Part shown: piece after piece, positions 15,890 to 20,360 of the stretch
Layout of the letters: each line of letters begins with the position of its first letter
Numbering within the stretch: position 1 is the first letter of the stretch
Source of the DNA: Pseudomonadota bacterium
GTDB lineage: Bacteria > Pseudomonadota > Gammaproteobacteria > Burkholderiales > Burkholderiaceae_C
DNA length: 20,360 nt
Direction of reading: 5' to 3'
NCBI GenBank assembly: GCA_023422975.1
Contig: JAFAGF010000058.1
Span: forward strand, 1 to 20,360
Notes under the pieces: generated by a model
Database searches by the model: none
Seen by the model: the letters and a program-made list of their open reading frames with translations, nothing else
What the model was told of the DNA's origin: nothing
Position numbers and translations under genes: made by a program

Positions 15890-15918
15890 CCGCGCATGCC
15901 TTTGGCTGACATGCGCGG
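15890..15918. terminator. Hairpin after the small membrane protein gene
   Basis: A perfect 9-bp stem pairs CCGCGCATG (15890-15898) with CATGCGCGG (15910-15918), with an 11-nt loop. It lies 10 nt after the stop codon. No T-run follows immediately, so it may be an RNA-stabilising or attenuating hairpin rather than a full terminator. Confidence 0.45.
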
Positions 15919-16002
15919 CAGTGCCTGTGTTTTATGAAGTGAAGGCATGCGGTTGATGCGCACCAGCGCATCAGCCTTTCTTCATTGAACTGCAGGATGG
16001 CC

Positions 16003-16836
16003 ATGCTCTCATCAGCTTCACTTTCTACTGTCTTCTCTGCGCTGACCTGCGCATGGCTGACCGTCTCGACCATGGCGGTACAGGCCCAGCCCTCAGCGCC
16101 TGTGCGCAGCACATCCATTCACGGATTGCAGTTTGAGATGGGCTTGACCGCCTATCAAGAGACCTACCGGGAAGAAGTCAGCGGTGCGCGCGTGATGCAA
16201 GAAAAAGCCCATATGGCAGGCATCCAAGGGCGCCTGACGATGGCGCTCGACCCGCAGTGGCTGGCTCGCCTGAGTGCCGAATACGCGCGTGGCGACAGCA
16301 AATACACCGGCTCTGCACTCGGAGGCAGTTACGGCAGCCTGCGCGCCAGCGGCATTGACCGTGACAAAGTGCAGATGCAGGCCGAGATCATCTTCATGCC
16401 CGCCACTTGGCAAGGCAGCGCATTGTCCGCCGGCTTGCTCGCACGCAGGCTGACAGACGACCTGCAGCAAATCCCCGGTGGCTACCACCGCAGCAACACG
16501 GGCTACTTCGCTACGGTGGGGGCCGAGCATCGTTTTGCCCTGTCCAGCGCTTGGTATCTCACTCCCACTTTGCGCTATCTGCATCTGCTGGATGGCACGC
16601 AAAAAGCCGGTCTGGAAGGTGGTTTGCGCCTCCAACAAGATCGTGGTCGCGGTATTGATGTTTCCGCCAGCTTCCAGCAGGTGCGTGCTGATGGCTCAGG
16701 CATAACGGTACGCCCGTTTTGGCGCTACCTGCGCATCGGTGCCTCCGACACGGTGACCTCACCTTCTGGCATGCGCTATACCGAACCCAAGAACACCACG
16801 CAGGAAATCGGTATCGATCTGGGTTGGGTTTTCTAA
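16003..16836 (+). CDS. Outer-membrane beta-barrel protein, unknown function
   Basis: This 277-residue protein has an N-terminal signal peptide of about 30 residues (ending STMAVQAQ). Alternating hydrophobic/polar strands follow (FEMGLTAYQETYRE, AGIQGRLTMALDPQWLARLSAEYARG, GYFATVGAEHRFALSSAWYLTPTLRYLHLLDG, VRPFWRYLRIG). The terminal residue is phenylalanine in LGWVF, the signal read by the BAM machinery for barrel insertion. It resembles an 8- to 12-strand porin-like or lipid A deacylase/OmpW-sized barrel, but I do not recognise a named family. Start 16003 is chosen because AGGA (15994-15997) lies 5 nt before it; in-frame TTG 15985 and ATG 15997 are alternatives. It follows the hairpin at 15890-15918 and may have its own promoter. 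Confidence 0.78.
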   Translation: MLSSASLSTVFSALTCAWLTVSTMAVQAQPSAPVRSTSIHGLQFEMGLTAYQETYREEVSGARVMQEKAHMAGIQGRLTMALDPQWLARLSAEYARGDSKYTGSALGGSYGSLRASGIDRDKVQMQAEIIFMPATWQGSALSAGLLARRLTDDLQQIPGGYHRSNTGYFATVGAEHRFALSSAWYLTPTLRYLHLLDGTQKAGLEGGLRLQQDRGRGIDVSASFQQVRADGSGITVRPFWRYLRIGASDTVTSPSGMRYTEPKNTTQEIGIDLGWVF

Positions 16837-16917
16837 GCCGCTGCCGCCACAGATAGCCCAAGCTGGTTATATTTGCTGCGCCACTGGCTGCACTGCACGC
16901 GATGGCGTATGTGGCAC

Positions 16918-16934
16918 GCTCACTTTCTGTGAGC
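16918..16934. repeat. Short hairpin downstream of the outer-membrane protein gene
   Basis: A perfect 6-bp stem pairs GCTCAC (16918-16923) with GTGAGC (16929-16934), with loop TTTCT. It has no T-run. It is 82 nt after the stop codon; function is uncertain. Confidence 0.35.
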
Positions 16935-16995
16935 AATTAGCGCTCTACCTATCAATACTTCAGATGCTTTTCGCAACGAAATCCAATTGATTCGA

Positions 16996-17007
16996 ACGCT
17001 AACAGCT
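16996..17007 (-). repeat. Copy of an AGCTRYTRGCGY intergenic motif
   Basis: The minus strand reads AGCTGTTAGCGT. Related copies are AGCTACTAGCGC at 364-375 (plus) and AGCTGCTGGCGC at 11072-11083 (minus). All three lie in intergenic DNA next to gene ends or starts. They may be remnants of a dispersed element; the match is short. Confidence 0.35.
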
Positions 17008-17029
17008 ACTTTTTTCATAGTATTCAAAC

Positions 17030-17056
17030 AGGCTGCACCATGCAGCCTTTGCTTTT
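17030..17056 (+). terminator. Stem-loop with T-rich tail just before the YkgJ-like gene
   Basis: An 8-bp perfect stem pairs AGGCTGCA (17030-17037) with TGCAGCCT (17041-17048), with a 3-nt loop, followed by TTGCTTTT. It has the look of an intrinsic terminator for upstream transcription but ends only a few bases before ATG 17060, in the place where a ribosome binding site would be expected. Confidence 0.5.
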
Positions 17057-17059
17057 CCC

Positions 17060-17461
17060 ATGAAACCCGCCATTCGCATTGTGGACGTTGACCGCCTCGA
17101 GACATGGAGCAAATACAAGGCTGGCATGTGCAACACCTGCGGTGCCAACTGCTGCACCATGCCGCTGGAAGTACAGCTGACGGACCTGGTGCGCCTGGAG
17201 CTGGTAGATCAATTTGAAGTCGACAATGTGGACCACAAACTGATTGCCAAACGCCTGCTCAAAGCCAAGCTCATCGACCACTACAACCCCAAGCACAATA
17301 TCTTCACCATGGCGCGCCGCGCCAGCGGGGACTGTAATTTTCTGGACGCGCACACCCGCCGCTGTACGGTGTACGACAAGCGCCCTGAAACCTGCCGCCT
17401 GCACCCCAAGAAAGGCCCCAAGCCCGGCTGGTGTGCCTATGGTGACAAGCGCATGCGCTAA
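17060..17461 (+). CDS. YkgJ-family cysteine-cluster protein
   Basis: This 133-residue protein has the motif CNTCGANCC at 24-32 (CxxCxxxCC) and later cysteines in GDCNFLD, RRCTVYDKRPETCRLHP and WCAY. This is the pattern of the YkgJ/CxxCxxCC zinc- or iron-chelating family (PF03692), small cytoplasmic proteins of unclear function. The CTVYDKRPETCR block is diagnostic. There is no obvious Shine-Dalgarno sequence; the upstream bases are TTTGCTTTTCCC after a hairpin. The Nudix gene begins 14 nt after its stop, so the two are probably co-transcribed. Confidence 0.88.
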   Translation: MKPAIRIVDVDRLETWSKYKAGMCNTCGANCCTMPLEVQLTDLVRLELVDQFEVDNVDHKLIAKRLLKAKLIDHYNPKHNIFTMARRASGDCNFLDAHTRRCTVYDKRPETCRLHPKKGPKPGWCAYGDKRMR

Positions 17462-17474
17462 GGACACACACCCC

Positions 17475-17894
17475 ATGCAAACGCTGTTGATTGCCACCGC
17501 CTGCGTTGTGACTGCGCAGCACCAATTGCTGGTGGTACGCAAACGCGGCAGCCAGTTTTGGATGTTGCCCGGCGGCAAACTGGATGGCGCAGAAACGCCC
17601 CTGCAGGCCCTGTTGCGAGAGCTACAGGAAGAGCTGCAATGGACGGCACCTGCCGATCTTTTGACCCCTTTGGCCCACTTTGAAAACCAGGCTGCCAACG
17701 AAGCCAACACCCGCGTACAGGCCCATGTGTTTGTAGCCACGCTCGCGCAGCGACCGTCCTTGCAAATTGCCGCTGAAATTGCGGCCATGCAATGGATCGA
17801 TATCCATGACCCTGCGCAGTCGCATTTAGCCCCGCTGCTGGAGGAGCAGGTACTGCCTGCATTGCGCACCCGCTTTGGGGTTTCGCCAACGTAA
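17475..17894 (+). CDS. Nudix hydrolase
   Basis: This 139-residue protein has the Nudix fold. The Nudix box GKLDGAETPLQALLRELQEEL follows GX5EX7REUXEE, with the catalytic RE and EE residues present. The glycine that normally ends the motif (EExGU) is replaced by Gln (EELQW), a tolerated but less common change. The N-terminus (ATACVVTAQHQLLVVRKRG) is the usual first strand pair with substrate-facing Arg/Lys. The likely substrates are nucleotide diphosphate derivatives, but the exact one cannot be read. The frame is open upstream, but ATG 17475 is chosen by AAGGA about 10 nt upstream and by the family N-terminus. It is convergent with the CorC-like gene across a shared terminator. Confidence 0.88.
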   Translation: MQTLLIATACVVTAQHQLLVVRKRGSQFWMLPGGKLDGAETPLQALLRELQEELQWTAPADLLTPLAHFENQAANEANTRVQAHVFVATLAQRPSLQIAAEIAAMQWIDIHDPAQSHLAPLLEEQVLPALRTRFGVSPT

Positions 17895-17950
17895 GGCTGC
17901 CGATGGGGTTAGCAAGGCCATGCCCTCACCGACATCGCCTGCATGAAGAG

Positions 17951-17980
17951 TAAAAAAAAACAGCCCTGAGGCTGCTTTTT
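17951..17980. terminator. Bidirectional terminator between Nudix and CorC-like genes
   Basis: A9 (17952-17960) precedes the stem CAGCC (17961-17965) / GGCTG (17970-17974) with loop CTGA, followed by C and T5 (17976-17980). The flanking A and T runs serve both strands and extend the stem. It lies between two convergent genes. Confidence 0.85.
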
Positions 17981-17996
17981 ACGTGACATGCGCTGT

Positions 17997-19313
17997 TTAT
18001 GGTTCCTGCGCCATGTCGATGGGGGGCTCTTCAATTTTGGTGGCCTGGATCTTGTCGATGATCTTGCCATCCATGTCCACCACCTCAAACTCCCAGCTCT
18101 CCCAGACCACTTTATCGGTCTCCGAAGGCAGCTTGCCGGTCAGCAGCATCAACATACCGCTCAGGGTTTGGTAGCGGCCTTTTTCCTCTTCGGGCACCGT
18201 CTTCAGACCCAGGCGGTCTTTGAGTTCCACAATCGGAATGTGACCGTCCAGCAGCCAGCTGCCGTCATCGCGCTGCACCGCCCATGCATCGCTCGGGTCT
18301 TCAGTCACAAACTCGCCGGTGATGGCTTCGGTCACGTCACGCACGGTGACAATGCCTTGCACTTCACCGTACTCGTCGATCACAAAAGTCATGGCCGAGC
18401 CCGAAATCTTGAAGTTCTCCAGCAACTCCATACCCGTGATGGTTTCGGGAATGTAGATGGGCTTGTGAATCAGCTCTTTGGACTCCAGAAGATCGCGCTT
18501 GCCTTTGAGGGCATTGGCCAGCCACTGGCGGGAGTTGATGACACCCAGCAGGTTCTCAAAGTTGCCATCAATCACTGGGTAACGGGCGTGGTCGTGCGAC
18601 TCGACGATGGCCATGTTTTCTTCAAACGGCAGGCTCACGTCCAAGCACACCACATCCGAGCGGGGCACCATGAGCGAGGAGATCTGGCGATCGTCCAAGC
18701 GGAACAGGTTGCGAATCATCGTGTGCTCGTTTTGCTCGATCGCCCCTGAGGTGGTGCCTTCAGCCAGCACAGCATGAATTTCGTCTTCCGTCACCGATGA
18801 TTCGTTGCTCTCTTTCACACCCAGAATTCTCAGCAAACCTTGGGTCGAGGAGGTCAGCAACAGCACAAAAGGCTTGGTCACCTTGGCCAGCAAGTTGATG
18901 GGTTTGGCCACCAGCCGCGCAATGGACTCAGGGTTGGTTTGCCCCAGTCGTTTGGGTACCAGTTCACCCACCACGATAGAGACATAGGTGATCAAGACCA
19001 CCACCACCGCAGTCGATACGGTGCTGGCGTAGTTAGCCGCCATTCCCATCTCTACCAACCAAACGGACATAGGTTGCGCAAGCGCTGCTTCACCAAAGAT
19101 ACCGTTCAGCACACCGATAGAGGTGATACCAATTTGGATGGTGGAGAGAAAGCGCGTAGGGTCTTCGCCGAGCTTGAGCGCAGCAGCTGCGGCGGTATCG
19201 CCCTCATCTATCAATTTTTGGAGCCGTGCCTTGCGCGCTGTCACCAGCGCAATTTCAGACATGGCAAACACGCCATTGAGAAGAATGAGGGCGATAAGTA
19301 TAGGAATTTCCAT
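17997..19313 (-). CDS. CorC/HlyC-family membrane protein with CBS domains (YtfL/PaeA-like)
   Basis: The 438-residue protein has the usual three-part layout. A CNNM/DUF21 membrane domain (about 1-190) begins with an N-terminal helix and contains FAMSEIALVTARKARLQKL and VVGELVPKRLGQTNPE. A CBS pair (about 205-325) contains MVPRSDVVCLDV and VIDEYGEVQGIVTVRDVTEAITGE. A C-terminal CorC_HlyC domain (about 345-425) contains DDGSWLLDGHIPIVELKDRLGL. Alignment from memory to E. coli YtfL (PaeA, linked to polyamine export) is good throughout; Mg/Co efflux has been proposed for other relatives. The annotation hemolysin is historical. Start 19313 has AAAGGA about 14 nt upstream, longer than ideal. It lies 55 nt downstream of uppP on the same strand. 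Confidence 0.87.
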   Translation of the reverse strand: MEIPILIALILLNGVFAMSEIALVTARKARLQKLIDEGDTAAAAALKLGEDPTRFLSTIQIGITSIGVLNGIFGEAALAQPMSVWLVEMGMAANYASTVSTAVVVVLITYVSIVVGELVPKRLGQTNPESIARLVAKPINLLAKVTKPFVLLLTSSTQGLLRILGVKESNESSVTEDEIHAVLAEGTTSGAIEQNEHTMIRNLFRLDDRQISSLMVPRSDVVCLDVSLPFEENMAIVESHDHARYPVIDGNFENLLGVINSRQWLANALKGKRDLLESKELIHKPIYIPETITGMELLENFKISGSAMTFVIDEYGEVQGIVTVRDVTEAITGEFVTEDPSDAWAVQRDDGSWLLDGHIPIVELKDRLGLKTVPEEEKGRYQTLSGMLMLLTGKLPSETDKVVWESWEFEVVDMDGKIIDKIQATKIEEPPIDMAQEP

Positions 19314-19368
19314 GATGGTGTTGAGCGTCCTTTCAAACTCGCTCTAGCAAACAATAACAGGTAGAAGA

Positions 19369-20217
19369 TTAATGGATAAATCCAAAGTACAGGCCTAGCA
19401 AGATGGCAAGCCCTAAAACTACGCGGTAGATCACGAAGAAGCCAAAGCCCTTGCTGGAGATCAGCCGCATAAACCAAACAATGACGGCGTAGCCTACCAA
19501 GAAGGCCACCACCGTCGCCGTCAAGGTCATCCCCCATTGCTCGCTGGTCATGGGCTCGCGCTTGAACAGCAGCATATAAAAGCCCGACATCAGCACCGCA
19601 GGAATGGCCAGCAGGAACGAAAACCGGGCTGCGGCCTCACGCGTCATGCCCAGCAGCAGGCCTGCAGTAATCGTGCCACCGGAGCGCGACACCCCGGGAA
19701 TCAGCGCCATGGCCTGGGCCAATCCGAGCAAAAAGCCATCCTTCCAGCCCAAGTCACCAATCTGACGGCTTTGCGCGCCACGCTTTTCAGCCCAGCCCAG
19801 CAACAGACCAAACATGATCAGCATGGTGGCCGTCACCACCAGCGTGCGGAAGCTGGTTTCAATCCAGTCGCGCAGCAGCAGGCCCAATACACAGATAGGG
19901 ATGGTGCCCAGCACCACCAGCCAAGCCAATTTGGCATCTTGGGATAAAGGCTCACCACGCTGGCGACTGCCAATCACTGGCAGGCTGGCGCACCAGGCCA
20001 GCAGCATGCGCACCACGTCTTTGCGAAAGTAAATCAGCACCGCCAACTCTGTCCCCAGCTGGGTGATGGCCGTAAAGGCAGCCCCCGGATCTGCGCCACC
20101 GGGCAAAAGAGGGCCAAGGATGCGCAGGTGTGCGCTGGAAGAAATGGGCAGGAATTCCGTCAGCCCCTGGACCAAGCCAAGGATGACCGCATCCAGCCAG
20201 CCAAAAGCTGCGTGCAT
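19369..20217 (-). CDS. uppP: Undecaprenyl-diphosphatase
   Basis: This inner-membrane enzyme dephosphorylates undecaprenyl pyrophosphate, recycling the lipid carrier for peptidoglycan synthesis; overproduction gives bacitracin resistance. The 282-residue length and hydrophobic profile are standard. Motif 1 is [15 protein letters not shown] (17-31) with catalytic Glu21; motif 2 is PGVSRSGGT (174-182) with Arg178. The C-terminus [15 protein letters not shown] is typical. ATG 20217 fits the family start; no clear Shine-Dalgarno sequence precedes it. The CorC-like gene follows with a 55-nt gap and no visible terminator. Confidence 0.95.
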   Translation of the reverse strand: MHAAFGWLDAVILGLVQGLTEFLPISSSAHLRILGPLLPGGADPGAAFTAITQLGTELAVLIYFRKDVVRMLLAWCASLPVIGSRQRGEPLSQDAKLAWLVVLGTIPICVLGLLLRDWIETSFRTLVVTATMLIMFGLLLGWAEKRGAQSRQIGDLGWKDGFLLGLAQAMALIPGVSRSGGTITAGLLLGMTREAAARFSFLLAIPAVLMSGFYMLLFKREPMTSEQWGMTLTATVVAFLVGYAVIVWFMRLISSKGFGFFVIYRVVLGLAILLGLYFGFIH

Positions 20218-20360
20218 AGCGGGAAAGTGAAAAAGCCATCAAAAAAGCAGTCGGTCAGTGTAGCGCCCGCACTGGAATACACACTGACATTGCGACAGCC
20301 ATCTCACGGCTGATGACATGGCAGCACGCCCACCGGGTACATCGCACCGCAATCTGGCAG
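20218..20360. other. Right-edge non-coding stretch upstream of uppP
   Basis: It contains the uppP leader and presumably its promoter on the minus strand; no convincing -35/-10 pair could be fixed. A weak 5-bp inverted repeat (CAGCC/GGCTG, about 20297-20313) is present. No gene is supported in the last 143 bases. Confidence 0.45.

Noticed and set aside
1..20360. Mobile element, CRISPR, tRNA or rRNA
   Set aside because: No transposase or integrase protein, no regularly spaced repeats and no cloverleaf-like sequence was found on reading both strands by eye.

Overview
The window looks like a chromosomal segment of a betaproteobacterium, most likely a member of the Comamonadaceae (Burkholderiales). 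This is inferred from the character of the proteins, a GC content near 57-60% over most genes, and the gyrB end at the left edge. It has no tRNA, rRNA, CRISPR array, transposase or integrase that I can recognise.

Layout. (1) Positions 1-420 hold the 3' end of gyrB and a strong intrinsic terminator. (2) Positions 690-8297 on the minus strand form a tight eight-gene operon, transcribed right to left: a BMP-type substrate-binding protein, two permeases, a formamidase (AmiF type), a biuret hydrolase (BiuH type), the double-domain ABC ATPase, a second isochorismatase-like cysteine hydrolase, and an AtzH/HpxZ-like NTF2-fold protein. Four junctions overlap or are separated by 2-4 nt. (3) Divergent from it, on the plus strand, are an allophanate hydrolase (AtzF type, 8523-10319) and an FCD-type GntR regulator (10385-11071). 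(4) Positions 11144-14679 on the minus strand form a second importer operon: an NMT1/TauA-like binding protein, an SsuC/TauC-like permease, an SsuB/TauB-like ATPase and an alpha/beta hydrolase. (5) Positions 14992-16836 (plus) encode three secreted or membrane proteins: a PepSY-domain protein, a small membrane-anchored protein and an outer-membrane barrel. (6) Positions 17060-17894 (plus) encode a YkgJ-type cysteine-cluster protein and a Nudix hydrolase. (7) Positions 17997-20217 (minus) encode a CorC/HlyC (YtfL/PaeA-like) protein and UppP.

How it works together. The central island (690-14679) reads as a nitrogen-scavenging pathway for condensed ureas. BiuH would convert biuret to allophanate, and AtzF would convert allophanate to ammonia and CO2. 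The second isochorismatase paralogue is a candidate triuret hydrolase (TrtA type), whose product carboxybiuret would lead to biuret. The AtzH-like protein would recover dicarboxyurea-type side products as allophanate. The formamidase adds a formamide or N-formyl branch. Two ABC importers would supply substrates.

The three promoter regions of the island share a distinctive operator: two adjacent 12-bp near-palindromes with a GTATAC core (8361-8384, 8499-8522, 14724-14747). This ties both transporter operons and the atzF-gntR operon into one likely regulon of the encoded GntR protein. The operator architecture and the trtA/biuH/atzH/amiF gene combination are the most interesting parts of the window. 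Functions come from reading motifs by eye; no database search was run.
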